From contig CANNCL010000002.1 of the NCBI GenBank assembly GCA_947503155.1, positions 558,001 to 622,000 on the forward strand: 64,000 nucleotides of DNA, given 5' to 3'. Position 1 is the stretch's first letter, and every line of letters begins with the position of its first letter. Shown piece after piece: positions 9,541-18,406 of this stretch. Position numbers and translations under genes: made by a program. Source of the stretch: an uncultured Erythrobacter sp. Its GTDB lineage: Bacteria; Pseudomonadota; Alphaproteobacteria; Sphingomonadales; Sphingomonadaceae. The notes beneath the pieces are model-generated. The model had not been told where the DNA came from and ran no database searches. It saw only the letters and a program-made list of their open reading frames with translations.

Positions 9541-10035
9541 ATGCGTTTCGCGCCGGTTGCCGCTGCTTTGTCGCTGTTCCTCGCCACCACGGCGAGCGTG
9601 TCGAGCGCAGGCCAGACAGAGGCCGAACCGCGGGCGGCAATGTTGATCGCGCAGGGTCAGGCGGCTTTAGAAGCAGGCGAGACGCAGGCGGCGATTGATG
9701 CGTTTGAGGCCGCTCTGGTGGTCGATCCGGGTTACACTCCGATCTTTATAGAGCTTGCAGAAGCGTCCCGTGCAGAGGGGCTGCAAGGCAAGGCGATCCG
9801 TTATTACCGCGAAGCTTTGGCCCGCGATCCAGGTAATTTCGCGGCGATTTCGGGCGAGGGTGAGGCCTTGGTCGAAAAAGGCGCATTGGAAAAAGCAGAA
9901 CGCAATTTGGCCAGATTGGAAAGCCTGTGCGGCGAAACCTGTCCAGAAACACTGGCGCTACAAGCGCGCATTGCGGTCGGCCCGCCAGAGCGTCTTGCCG
10001 CGGAAACGACCGAAGACGAAGTGGCGAGCAACTGA
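9541..10035 (+). CDS. Secreted TPR-repeat protein
   Basis: 164 residues with a signal peptide (MRFAPVAAALSLFLATTASVSSA) and about two to three tetratricopeptide repeats covering residues 30-120 (ALEAGETQAAIDAFEAAL and IRYYREALARDPGNF). Two Cys near 128-132 (CGETC) may form a disulfide. AAGGAG lies eight bases before the ATG at 9541, which decides this start over one 16 codons upstream. It is probably a periplasmic scaffold protein. The next gene begins two bases after the stop. Confidence 0.8.
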   Translation: MRFAPVAAALSLFLATTASVSSAGQTEAEPRAAMLIAQGQAALEAGETQAAIDAFEAALVVDPGYTPIFIELAEASRAEGLQGKAIRYYREALARDPGNFAAISGEGEALVEKGALEKAERNLARLESLCGETCPETLALQARIAVGPPERLAAETTEDEVASN

Positions 10036-10037
10036 TC

Positions 10038-10718
10038 ATGCTGACACTTCACCATCTTGAATATTCGCAAAGCTTTCGCGTGTTGTGGCTGCTTGAGGCG
10101 CTTGGCGCTCCGTATGAGTTGAAGAGTTACAATCGCGATCCGGAAAGCAATTTGGCACCGGATGATTACAAGGCTTTGTCGCCGCTCGGCACAGCTCCGG
10201 TGATTACCGATGGCGATCTGGTGCTGGCCGAAAGCAATGCGATCATGGATTACATCCTAGACGCGCATCCGAATAGCGATCTGCGCCCGAATGCGGGCCA
10301 CAAGGACCGCGCGCGGCATTTGTTCTGGTTCCACGCGGCGCAAGGTTCGCTGATGTCGATGCAAGGTATTGCGATGGTGCTGGGCTTGCTGGAGACGCGT
10401 TCGCCGTGGCCGATAAGCTGGCTGCTGAAGAAAATTTTTGGACAAGTCCGCCAAATTTTCCTGAACCCGCGTCAATCGGCATTGCTGTCGATGATGGAAG
10501 AGGATTTGGGAACGCAGCCCTTCTTTGGCGGGGACACTTGCACCGCAGCAGATATGACCCTGGTCTATCCGATGTATGCGGCCCGCGACAAAGGGACGTT
10601 TGATGCAGGCTATCCCAACATTCTGGCATGGTTTGACCGGATTGAGGGGCTGCCGTCCTTCATCGCCGCGCGGGCAAAAGATGACCGTGACCGGATCGCG
10701 TTCCGGTTCGAAAATTGA
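10038..10718 (+). CDS. Glutathione S-transferase family protein
   Basis: 226 residues. The N-terminal thioredoxin-like domain has the strand-Pro motif GTAPVITDGDLVLAESNAI, in which the cis-Pro and the Glu-Ser pair bind glutathione. The C-terminal half is the helical GST domain (FFGGDTCTAADMTLVYPMYAA). The catalytic residue is not obvious; the first helix reads YSQSFRVLWLLEALG, with Ser/Tyr available. It probably acts in detoxification of electrophiles. It starts two bases after the TPR gene stop and ends directly against the convergent rppH stop with no gap. Confidence 0.88.
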   Translation: MLTLHHLEYSQSFRVLWLLEALGAPYELKSYNRDPESNLAPDDYKALSPLGTAPVITDGDLVLAESNAIMDYILDAHPNSDLRPNAGHKDRARHLFWFHAAQGSLMSMQGIAMVLGLLETRSPWPISWLLKKIFGQVRQIFLNPRQSALLSMMEEDLGTQPFFGGDTCTAADMTLVYPMYAARDKGTFDAGYPNILAWFDRIEGLPSFIAARAKDDRDRIAFRFEN

Positions 10719-11192
10719 TCAGAATTTGCCGCTAAATTCTGCGACCACTTTTTCGTAGAGTTCGCGTTTGAACGGTACGATCAACTCGGTAAGCTGAGCC
10801 GGTTCGACCCACTGAAACGCGTCGAATTCTGCTGGATCATGCGCTTGCAAATTCACGTCTGCATCGGTCCCGAGGAATCGGCCCAGAAACCAAGATTGCT
10901 CTTGTCCGCGATATTTCCCTTTCCACACTTTGCCGAGCAAATCAGGCGGCAAATCATAGCGGATCGGCCGAGACGCAGCGGCGATGATTTCGACGAGATC
11001 GGCGCTGACGCCCGTCTCTTCTTCAAGCTCTCGCAAGGCCGCCGCCTCTGGATCTTCGCCCGGATCAATTCCGCCTTGGGGCATTTGCCACATGCCGCGC
11101 GCGCGTTTTTCCATGCGCTGTCCGACGAACACTTTGCCACCTGAATTGACCAGCATAAACCCGGCACACGGCCTGTAGGGCAGGTCGCTCAT
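10719..11192 (-). CDS. rppH: RNA pyrophosphohydrolase
   Basis: 157 residues. A Nudix box is complete (GGIDPGEDPEAAALRELEEE followed by TG), matching GX5EX7REUXEEXGU. The N-terminus LPYRPCAGFMLVNSGGKVFVGQR and the aromatic-rich C-terminal half (GQEQSWFLGRF, FDAFQWVEP) are typical of RppH/NudH. The enzyme removes pyrophosphate from 5'-triphosphorylated mRNA and starts RNase E-dependent decay. It overlaps the upstream esterase gene by four bases. Confidence 0.93.
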   Translation of the reverse strand: MSDLPYRPCAGFMLVNSGGKVFVGQRMEKRARGMWQMPQGGIDPGEDPEAAALRELEEETGVSADLVEIIAAASRPIRYDLPPDLLGKVWKGKYRGQEQSWFLGRFLGTDADVNLQAHDPAEFDAFQWVEPAQLTELIVPFKRELYEKVVAEFSGKF

Positions 11193-12139
11193 GCGGCGTT
11201 CGATAGCGCGAATTTCATCGCGGCAATCATCCGTTCCAGATCACCCTGAGTGCTGGGGACAGCCCCGCGTAAATTGGTGAAAGAGTGGGTGACGCCCTTC
11301 ATCTCCAGGAACGTGAAATCCGCGCCCGCATCAGCCAATGCCTTGGCATAATCGCGGCCAGAATCGCGGATTGGATCAAGGCTGGCGGTGACGAGGACCG
11401 TGGGCGGGGCGCTGGCATGATCGCCTAGGATCGGGAAAGCGCGGTGATCATCGCGCGGCGCGCCATAAGCGGCGTCGAAGAATTCGACTGCGCCTTTGGT
11501 AAGGACGAAACCGTCTGCGAATGCCTCAAGGCTGACGGAGCCCACCGCGTCGCTGGCGAGGGGGAAGATCGGAACTTGCAGCACCACTGGGACATTGGCG
11601 GCATTGGCGCCGAACAATTGCCCGACGGCAAGCGTGGCCGTGCCGCCCGCGCTGTCGCCGATGGTGATGATGCCGGTGGCCGCGCGGCCCAATTCTGCGG
11701 GCGATGATGCGATCCAGCGCGTGGCGGCTTCGCAATCGTCGATCGCGGCGGGGAAGGGGTGTTCGGGCGCAAGCCGGTAATCGACCGCGACGACTGGCAA
11801 GTCCATCAGCGCGGCGATTTCGGTGCACAGCGCATGGTGCGTATCAAGGTCGCCGATGACAAAGCCGCCGCCGTGGTAAAACGTGATGATGGGGCCAGCC
11901 TCGCGGGTTTCGCGCGCGTCATAAAGGCGCAGCGGAATGTCCCCTGCTGGACCGGCGCAAGACAGGTCGCGGATCACCGCCAAATCCCGCGCCGGGCGGT
12001 CTGCCATGCCATGAAGCGCAACGTAGGACGCCCGCGCATCTTCTAACGTCATGTCTGCAAGCGCGGGCCCGCCCATCGCGGTCACCGCGTCCAAAAAGGC
12101 TTTCATATCAGGGCGAATATAGGCGGCTTTATCGGTCAT
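11189..12139 (-). CDS. Alpha/beta hydrolase, hormone-sensitive-lipase family esterase
   Basis: 316 residues. The oxyanion motif HGGG (YHGGGFVIGDLDTH) and the nucleophile elbow GDSAGG are diagnostic of the HSL-type carboxylesterases, and the C-terminal Asp (LDPIRDSG) and His (GVTHSF) complete the triad. It probably hydrolyses short acyl esters. It is the first gene of an operon with rppH (four-base overlap). A short inverted repeat, ATAGAGC/GCTCTAT, lies upstream at 12172-12192. Confidence 0.9.
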   Translation of the reverse strand: MTDKAAYIRPDMKAFLDAVTAMGGPALADMTLEDARASYVALHGMADRPARDLAVIRDLSCAGPAGDIPLRLYDARETREAGPIITFYHGGGFVIGDLDTHHALCTEIAALMDLPVVAVDYRLAPEHPFPAAIDDCEAATRWIASSPAELGRAATGIITIGDSAGGTATLAVGQLFGANAANVPVVLQVPIFPLASDAVGSVSLEAFADGFVLTKGAVEFFDAAYGAPRDDHRAFPILGDHASAPPTVLVTASLDPIRDSGRDYAKALADAGADFTFLEMKGVTHSFTNLRGAVPSTQGDLERMIAAMKFALSNAA

Positions 12140-12233
12140 AATGCGTGTCTCTCCCGAGTGTTAATCCCGCGATAGAGCGAAGCGCGCTCTATTTCCACTC
12201 GCATTGATCGGCGACCAAGATTAGGCACATTTG

Positions 12234-13196
12234 ATGGACAATTTAACGCACAGCCTTGTGGGCGCAGTCATGGGGCAAGCCGGTCTGAAGGCAAAAACTG
12301 GGCTGGCGATGCCCGCGCTGATTATTGGCGCGAATTTGCCCGATGTGGATGCGGCGTGTTTCTTCTGGCTGGAGGGGACGGAGCATCTGGGGTTTCGCCG
12401 GGGAATCACGCATGGCCCGCCGGCTTTGGTGATCTTGCCGCTGATACTCGCGGGCCTGCTATGGGGCTTTGACCGGTGGCAGGCGAAGCGCGGAAAACGC
12501 CCGAAAGACCGATTGCCGGTGCATTTTGGATGGCTGTTCGCGCTGAGTTTTATCGGGTGCCTGTCGCATCCGGCGCTCGATTGGTTGAATGTTTACGGCA
12601 TCCGTTTGCTGGAGCCGTTTTCGTCGCAGTGGTTCTACGGCGATACGCTGTTCATCATTGATGTGTGGCTGTGGGCGCTGCTCGCGGTGAGTGTCTGGTG
12701 GTCGCTGCACAAGGAGAAGCGCGGGCTCAATTGGAAGCGGCCTGCGCGGGTCGGGATTGCGGCGATGCTGGTGTATATTGGGGTGAATTGGGCGATCACA
12801 AATCAGTTTTACAGCTACCACGAGCAGCATCTGCAACCCGGTGCTGAAATGATCGTCAGCCCAATCCCGTTTCAATTTTGGAAAAGAGAATTTATTGTTG
12901 GGAGAGATAAAAAGGATTGGTATGCCGGAGTTTTGGATTACCCTTCTCATGTCCCCAAGGATGTGTTCGGGGCTAGTTTAGGCGCGGTGCAGTGTGTGTG
13001 GCCAAGCACTGACGACCTGCGGCCAACAAACCCCCAACTCGACGCCTTCCTCTTCTGGTCCCGCGCGCCCTTTGCGACGCGCGCCGAGGACGGCTCCATT
13101 ATCTTCTACGACGCGCGTTTTTACGACCCGCGCGCCCGCGACCGGTTCTCCGTCGCGCTTCCCGATGTCGAATGTCAGGAACTCCACGCGCATTAG
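12234..13196 (+). CDS. YdjM-type integral membrane metal-dependent hydrolase
   Basis: 320 residues. The N-terminus MDNLTHSLVGAVMGQAG and the motifs LPDVDAACFF and RGITHGP carry the conserved His and Asp residues of the LexA-regulated/YdjM family of membrane-bound putative hydrolases. Four hydrophobic segments lie in the first two thirds, and the C-terminal 110 residues look soluble. I use the ATG at 12234; a TTG three bases earlier is less likely. The reaction is unknown. The photolyase gene follows 15 bases later, possibly in the same transcript. Confidence 0.8.
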   Translation: MDNLTHSLVGAVMGQAGLKAKTGLAMPALIIGANLPDVDAACFFWLEGTEHLGFRRGITHGPPALVILPLILAGLLWGFDRWQAKRGKRPKDRLPVHFGWLFALSFIGCLSHPALDWLNVYGIRLLEPFSSQWFYGDTLFIIDVWLWALLAVSVWWSLHKEKRGLNWKRPARVGIAAMLVYIGVNWAITNQFYSYHEQHLQPGAEMIVSPIPFQFWKREFIVGRDKKDWYAGVLDYPSHVPKDVFGASLGAVQCVWPSTDDLRPTNPQLDAFLFWSRAPFATRAEDGSIIFYDARFYDPRARDRFSVALPDVECQELHAH

Positions 13197-13211
13197 GGCG
13201 CTTCAATAAAC

Positions 13212-14603
13212 ATGTCTGAAACTCAAATCCTCTGGCTGCGGCGCGACTTGCGCATGGCGGATAATCCGGCGCTTTACGAAGCTGCTCAGCGCGGTCCCGT
13301 CATCGCGGTCTATATCCTCGATGATGACCGCGCCAAAAGCCATGCTTACGGCGGAGCATCGCGGTGGTGGCTGCACCATTCACTGCAAAGCCTAAGCGCC
13401 AGCCTCGCCAAACACGGCGTGACACTGATCCTGCGGCGCGGCGATGCGGTGGAGGAACTGACCAAGATTGCAGCAGAGACCGGCGCAACCACGATCCACG
13501 CCAATCGCCATTACGAACCATGGTGGCGCAATGCGCAACGGGCGCTGGCGGAGAGACTCGACTTCAAACTGTATGACGGCAATTATCTGCTGCCGGTCGG
13601 GGCGGTGACGACGGGATCGGGCGGGCAATATAAGATTTACACGCCGTTCAGCCGCGCGGTTCGCGCGACATTCCCTCCGCGCGATATGGTGCCTGAACCC
13701 GAAACGCTTTCTTCGCCAGAAACGCTGCCGGATAGCGATGCGTTGGAGGATTGGAACCTGCTGCCCACGCGGCCCGATTGGTCCGGCGGTATAGGCGCAT
13801 TTTGGCGCGTTGGAGAAGCCGCTGCCCATGCCCAGCTTGAATGGTGGGAAGGGCATGTCGATGATTACGAACCGGCGCGCAATTTCCCGTCCAAGGACAA
13901 AGTATCGCGTCTGTCCCCGCATCTGCATTTCGGCGAAATCGGCCCAGTGCAAATCTGGCACCACTTTCAAGGCAACACCTCAAACGGGTGGCGGGTTTAT
14001 GAAAGCGAGTTGATCTGGCGCGACTACGCGCAGAACGCCATCGCGCAATTCCCGCTCTATGGCCGCGACAATTACCGCGCGGATTTTGACCGGTTGCGAT
14101 GGCGCGATCCCACCACCGACGCCGCCGCCGCGCGCGATTTGAAGGCGTGGCAGCAGGGCAAAACCGGCTATCCCATTGTCGATGCCGGGATGCGGCAATT
14201 GTGGCGGACCGGGTGGATGCACAACCGGGTGCGGATGATCACCGCCAGTTTCCTGATCAAACATCTGCTGATCGATTGGCGGCACGGCGAACAATGGTTC
14301 TGGGACACTTTGGTCGATGCTGATTACGCATCGAACGCGACGAATTGGCAATGGACCGCCGGGACAGGGGTGGATTCCAACATGTTCGTGCGGATCATGG
14401 CGCCGCTCACGCAATCGGAGAAATTCGATTGCGCCGCCTATATCCGCGAATATGTCCCTGAATTGGCGGAGCTTGATCAGCCCGCCATCCACGACCCCGA
14501 TGAATTTGGCCGCCGTCCAAAGGCCTATCCCGCCAAGATTATCGGCCACCGAGAGGCTCGCGAGCGGGCGCTCACCGCTTATCGGGTTATGAAAGGTGAA
14601 TGA
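13212..14603 (+). CDS. phrB: Deoxyribodipyrimidine photolyase (class I CPD type)
   Basis: 463 residues. The N-terminus ILWLRRDLRMADNPAL is the photolyase antenna-domain signature. The C-terminal FAD domain contains TGYPIVDAGMRQL, MHNRVRMITASFLIKHLLI and NATNWQWTAGTGVDSN, with the conserved Trp residues used for electron transfer and lesion recognition. It repairs UV-induced cyclobutane pyrimidine dimers with blue light. No LexA box is visible in the short gap upstream. Confidence 0.95.
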   Translation: MSETQILWLRRDLRMADNPALYEAAQRGPVIAVYILDDDRAKSHAYGGASRWWLHHSLQSLSASLAKHGVTLILRRGDAVEELTKIAAETGATTIHANRHYEPWWRNAQRALAERLDFKLYDGNYLLPVGAVTTGSGGQYKIYTPFSRAVRATFPPRDMVPEPETLSSPETLPDSDALEDWNLLPTRPDWSGGIGAFWRVGEAAAHAQLEWWEGHVDDYEPARNFPSKDKVSRLSPHLHFGEIGPVQIWHHFQGNTSNGWRVYESELIWRDYAQNAIAQFPLYGRDNYRADFDRLRWRDPTTDAAAARDLKAWQQGKTGYPIVDAGMRQLWRTGWMHNRVRMITASFLIKHLLIDWRHGEQWFWDTLVDADYASNATNWQWTAGTGVDSNMFVRIMAPLTQSEKFDCAAYIREYVPELAELDQPAIHDPDEFGRRPKAYPAKIIGHREARERALTAYRVMKGE

Positions 14604-14654
14604 CGACGTGCTCCTCTCTTGCGGGGGGGCAATTTTCGCGGCTATTCAGGCGCC

Positions 14655-15902
14655 ATGACCGTGCAGGGGATCAGAACAGAAATACGAGGCGAGCGTTTGC
14701 TCAATTCGGGGACGCGCTTTGCCGCGAAACCGGGGGTGATCGCGCGCCTGATTGCGCCGGGTTTTCGCAAAGTGGTGGAACGGGTTAATGCCGGGCTAGA
14801 ATCGGGATCACTGCTCGCGCATTTGCCCGATGGCAGCACACGGATGCTGGGCGGGCGCGCGCCGGGTTTTGATGTTGAGGTGCAACTGAAAGATTGGCGC
14901 GCTTTGCTGCGTTTGGCGACCAGCGGGGCGATCGGGTGGTTTCAGGCATACGAGGCGGGCGAGTGGGAGGCGAATGATCACGCGATCCTGTTCGCGCTGT
15001 TCTCTGCCAATGCGCACACACTTGGCGATACCGCGCGGGTTTCGGGGCCGTTTAAATGGGCGGCCAGAATTGCGCATCTTTTAAACCGCAACAACCGGTC
15101 CGGTTCGGCGCGCAATATCTCTGCGCATTACGATCTGGGCAATGATTTTTACCGGGCATGGCTGGATGACAGCATGACCTATTCCAGCGCACTTGGATTG
15201 GCCGGTGGCAATTTAAACGCCGCGCAAAACCGCAAACTTACGGGTATTTCAGAGCGCTTGAACAACCCCGAAAGCGTCTTGGAAATCGGCTGCGGTTGGG
15301 GATCACTGGCGGCGCATTTGTCCAGCAATGGCGCACATGTCACCGCGATCAGCCTATCCGAAGAACAATTGGCCTGGGCACGCGAACACACGCCCAGCGA
15401 CATCGAATACCGGCTCCAAGATTACCGCGATGTGCGCGGCACCTATGATGCCATTGCCAGCGTCGAAATGGTCGAAGCATTGGGCCGCGAATATTGGGGC
15501 ACGTTCATGGATTGCATCGCGCGCAGTCTAAAGCCCGGAGGGCGCGCGGCGATTCAATATATCTCCATCGCGGATGATCTGTTTGAAACCTACGCCGGTA
15601 CGGTGGACTTCATTCAAGCCTATGTGTTTCCCGGCGGCTTGTTGATCAAGAGCAGCGAATTTCGCGCGCTCGCCGAAAAACGCGGATTGGATTGGCAGGA
15701 TCAACGCGATTTCGGCCACGATTATGCAGAGACGCTGAAGATTTGGCACGACCGGTTCGATGACGCTGCGGCAGAAGGGCGCTTGCCACAGGGCTTTGAT
15801 GAGCGCTTTATCCGCCTTTGGAAGTTCTACCTTTCCTATTGCGAAGGCGGTTTTCGCGCGGGCAATATTGACGTGCATCAAGTGACGCTGGTTAAGAATT
15901 AA
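14655..15902 (+). CDS. Cyclopropane-fatty-acyl-phospholipid synthase family methyltransferase
   Basis: 415 residues. The C-terminal part is the CFA/mycolic acid methyltransferase domain with AHYDLGNDFYRAWLDDSMTY, the SAM motif LEIGCGWGSLAAHL, and YISIADD and FPGGLL further on. The N-terminal region resembles a lipid-binding domain. It transfers a methylene or methyl group from SAM to unsaturated fatty acids of membrane lipids. The start is set at the ATG at 14655; an in-frame start 12 codons upstream falls in a poorly conserved stretch. Confidence 0.9.
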   Translation: MTVQGIRTEIRGERLLNSGTRFAAKPGVIARLIAPGFRKVVERVNAGLESGSLLAHLPDGSTRMLGGRAPGFDVEVQLKDWRALLRLATSGAIGWFQAYEAGEWEANDHAILFALFSANAHTLGDTARVSGPFKWAARIAHLLNRNNRSGSARNISAHYDLGNDFYRAWLDDSMTYSSALGLAGGNLNAAQNRKLTGISERLNNPESVLEIGCGWGSLAAHLSSNGAHVTAISLSEEQLAWAREHTPSDIEYRLQDYRDVRGTYDAIASVEMVEALGREYWGTFMDCIARSLKPGGRAAIQYISIADDLFETYAGTVDFIQAYVFPGGLLIKSSEFRALAEKRGLDWQDQRDFGHDYAETLKIWHDRFDDAAAEGRLPQGFDERFIRLWKFYLSYCEGGFRAGNIDVHQVTLVKN

Positions 15903-15921
15903 TACGGAAGAGAGTTGGGCG

Positions 15922-17121
15922 ATGAGAAACATTAAAGCAGGACTAGGTTTGGCGGCGGCTCTCGGCGCATTGGCCATCAGCGGTTGCAATTACGGCAGCG
16001 CCGCCGGGTTCGAAGCGGCCCCCGTCGCCCTAGAACCGGTGGTTTTGATAGAGCCGCCCGTGCGCGATCCGTCGGAACTTCAGGTGCTTTTCTGGACCGA
16101 TGAACAACGCTCTGAACGGTTCCGGGACATGGAAAGCTGGTTTGCTGGCCACGAAGTTCCCGCCGCGACCACCCCGCGCGCTTTGGTGCAAGGCGAACAA
16201 TTGCCCGAAGCTCTGGCACAGGAAATCCGTCAGGCGATGCGGGATACCGGCGCAGCGGGCGTGATGGTCCACAAAGCCGGGACAGTGCGTTTCGAAGATT
16301 ACGCACTTGGCTTTATGCCGGATCAGCGTTGGACCAGTTTTTCGGTGGCAAAAAGCTTTACCTCGACCCTATTGGGAGCGGCGGTGAAAGACGGTTTTAT
16401 CGCCAGCCTTGATGATCCGGTCACGCAATATGTGCCGGGTCTGGCGGGATCTGCCTATGAAGGGGTGAGCGTACGCCAAATCGCGACCATGACCAGCGGC
16501 GTTGCGTGGAATGAAGATTACACCGACCCCACAAGCGACGTGGCGCAGCTTAACCGCTTTGTTGTCGAATATGGTGCTGATGCGATTGTGGCGCAGATGC
16601 GCGAATTGGAACGCGAAGCGCCCGCCGGTGAAAAGTGGGTTTATAAAACCGGAGAGACCAATCTAATCGGCCTCGTTGTTGAAAATGCGGTTGGCCTGTC
16701 ACTCGCCGAATATGCTCAGGAAAAGATTGTTGAGCCTGCTGGTTTCGAAGGCGACCTGTTTTGGATGACGGATCCGCGCGGCGGCAATATTGGCGGGTGC
16801 TGCCTGTCGCTGACGCTATCTGACTATACGCGCATGGGGCTGTTCGCGCTCGAAGGAGGCGGCGATGTTGTTCCTGAGGGATGGTTTGCAGAAGCCGGCG
16901 ATTCCATCGTCGATTTCGGCGATAGCGGTTTTGGCTATGGCTATCAGTGGTGGACATATCCCGGCGGCTACGGCGCGCAGGGTATCTTTGGCCAATCGAT
17001 CACAATCGTGCCTGAGGAAGAATTGGTCCTGACCGTGGTGAGCAATTGGTCCACCGCGACCAGCAATGAACACAGGGCCACTTGGCGGGGCGTAGCGGCA
17101 AAGATCGTCGCGGCGGATTAA
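15922..17121 (+). CDS. Serine hydrolase lipoprotein of the beta-lactamase/penicillin-binding fold
   Basis: 399 residues. The leader MRNIKAGLGLAAALGALAISGC is a lipoprotein signal peptide. The active-site SxxK is SVAK (FSVAKSFTSTLLGAAV, near residue 135), with an aromatic/Asn element in the middle (YKTGETN) and a late YGYQWW stretch. It belongs to the class C beta-lactamase-like serine hydrolases, which include esterases and peptidases; activity on antibiotics is not implied. It probably acts in the periplasm on ester or peptide substrates. Confidence 0.87.
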   Translation: MRNIKAGLGLAAALGALAISGCNYGSAAGFEAAPVALEPVVLIEPPVRDPSELQVLFWTDEQRSERFRDMESWFAGHEVPAATTPRALVQGEQLPEALAQEIRQAMRDTGAAGVMVHKAGTVRFEDYALGFMPDQRWTSFSVAKSFTSTLLGAAVKDGFIASLDDPVTQYVPGLAGSAYEGVSVRQIATMTSGVAWNEDYTDPTSDVAQLNRFVVEYGADAIVAQMRELEREAPAGEKWVYKTGETNLIGLVVENAVGLSLAEYAQEKIVEPAGFEGDLFWMTDPRGGNIGGCCLSLTLSDYTRMGLFALEGGGDVVPEGWFAEAGDSIVDFGDSGFGYGYQWWTYPGGYGAQGIFGQSITIVPEEELVLTVVSNWSTATSNEHRATWRGVAAKIVAAD

Positions 17122-17135
17122 ACCGCCGCGCGCGA

Positions 17136-17480
17136 TCACATCGGGCGGTAAACGCCGGTGTTGCTGTAACGTTGCAAGATATTGTCGTGAACGATGGGGC
17201 TGAGCAGTTCCTCGAACGCGCAGCCGACGATGCAATTGTCCCACCACACGACCTGGCCCTGAAGCGATTCGAGACCGGGCAGGGTCAACCAGCACATCTG
17301 CCCTTCATGCATCCGATTGATAGATGCGGCAGAATAGCCAGAGATCGAAAGATCATGGACGACGCTCTGAAAAGCGCGCCCGCCCGATGCCCGCAATGTC
17401 GCAGGGATGGTGAGCCGCGTACGCGGCGAGCAGCGATCTTCTTGCGCTGCGACTTTATAAGTATCGTTGTCGAACGGCAT
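17136..17480 (-). CDS. Single-domain PilZ protein
   Basis: 114 residues. The c-di-GMP-binding motifs of PilZ are present: an RxxxR-like arginine pair in CSPRTRLTIPATL and DLSISGYS matching D/NxSxxG. The rest is a short beta-barrel (LPGLESLQGQVVWWDNCIVGCAF). Stand-alone PilZ proteins in sphingomonads relay c-di-GMP to motility or envelope targets. GGAGAAAG lies upstream of the ATG. No neighbouring partner is visible. Confidence 0.85.
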   Translation of the reverse strand: MPFDNDTYKVAAQEDRCSPRTRLTIPATLRASGGRAFQSVVHDLSISGYSAASINRMHEGQMCWLTLPGLESLQGQVVWWDNCIVGCAFEELLSPIVHDNILQRYSNTGVYRPM

Positions 17481-17639
17481 GGCCTTGCGACTTTCTCCAA
17501 TCTGCCAGCGTGCAATGGCTGGATTTCGATCAGAAACGCTTGGGGCAATTGCACCTTATAAACCGTTGCGAAACACGGTTAACAGGGCGCTAACTCTAAG
17601 AAAAATGCGTCAACGCTGTTTGGCGGGACGTCAGGCGCA

Positions 17640-17649
17640 GTGACGTCAC
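17640..17649. repeat. Perfect 10-bp palindrome GTGACGTCAC
   Basis: A perfect 10-base palindrome between the pilZ gene and the SDR gene, with a second GACGTCA copy at 17627-17633. It could be a regulator binding site for the pilZ side, but no partner protein is evident. Confidence 0.35.
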
Positions 17650-17650
17650 C

Positions 17651-17695
17651 CGCTTACATCGCTTTCAACGCTTTCAACGCGTACAACGCTTATTC
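17651..17695. repeat. Five tandem 9-base units at the end of the SDR gene
   Basis: Five consecutive nonamers starting CGC: CGCTTACAT, CGCTTTCAA twice, CGCGTACAA and CGCTTATTC. The last unit contains the SDR stop codon (TTA on the plus strand at 17690-17692). The unit length keeps the reading frame, so read-through would add 11 residues built from the repeat before the next stop. Confidence 0.7.
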
Positions 17696-18403
17696 GACGC
17701 GTTCGCGGTGTCCGGTCGGGAAATCTTCTTGCAGCAAGGCGGTGATGCGCGCCGCCACGACCTCTGGCAGTTTCACCGTCTCCGGTTTCTCTCCGGGATA
17801 GGCGCGCGCGCGCATTTCGGTGCGGGTGGCACCGGGATCGATGATCGCAACCCGCAATGGGCTGAGCTTTTCCACCTCGGCCCCGTAAGTGTCGAGTAGG
17901 TTCTCAAACGCTGCCTTTGTCGATCCGTAAGCGCCCCAGAATGAACGCGGAGAAGCGCCGACGCTGCTGGTGAGGCCGATAATGCGCCCGGCTTCTGCGC
18001 TGCGCAGCAATTGATCAAAACCCGCCAGCAATGCTTGTGTGGCGACCACATTGGTCATGATCGCGGTGTTAAATTGCTTAGGATCGATTTGCGAAAGCGG
18101 TGATAGCTCTGGCAAATAAGCCGCTGAAATCACAATTATATCCAGCGATTCCCAGCGGCCAGCAATCGCCGCTGCCAAACGCGCGACGGCGTCTGGTTCG
18201 GTAAGGTCAATTGGCGCGATGGTGGATGTTCCGCCCACTGCATGAATGCGGTCTTCGACTTCTTCGAGCGCCTTCACCTTGCGCGCCACCAAAATCACAT
18301 GGGCACCGGCCTCAGCCAAAGCCAACGCGGTTGCCGCGCCAATTCCCCGGCTCGCGCCCGTGACCACAGCGGTGCGCCCTTCAAACGGCTTGGTATCACT
18401 CAT
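17690..18403 (-). CDS. SDR-family NAD(P)-dependent oxidoreductase
   Basis: 237 residues. Glycine motif TGASRGIG (about 16-23), SSVGASPRS with the catalytic Ser, and YGSTKAA with Tyr and Lys define a classical short-chain dehydrogenase. The substrate cannot be read from sequence. It starts three bases after the purF stop, so the two genes are cotranscribed. The stop codon is embedded in a 9-base tandem repeat. Confidence 0.88.
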   Translation of the reverse strand: MSDTKPFEGRTAVVTGASRGIGAATALALAEAGAHVILVARKVKALEEVEDRIHAVGGTSTIAPIDLTEPDAVARLAAAIAGRWESLDIIVISAAYLPELSPLSQIDPKQFNTAIMTNVVATQALLAGFDQLLRSAEAGRIIGLTSSVGASPRSFWGAYGSTKAAFENLLDTYGAEVEKLSPLRVAIIDPGATRTEMRARAYPGEKPETVKLPEVVAARITALLQEDFPTGHRERVE

Positions 18404-18406
18404 CGA

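Noticed and set aside
15922..17121. Class C beta-lactamase as the target of the BlaI/M56 pair
   Set aside because: It is a lipoprotein in another operon 13 kb away with no BlaI-like dyad upstream, and the fold covers many esterases and peptidases.
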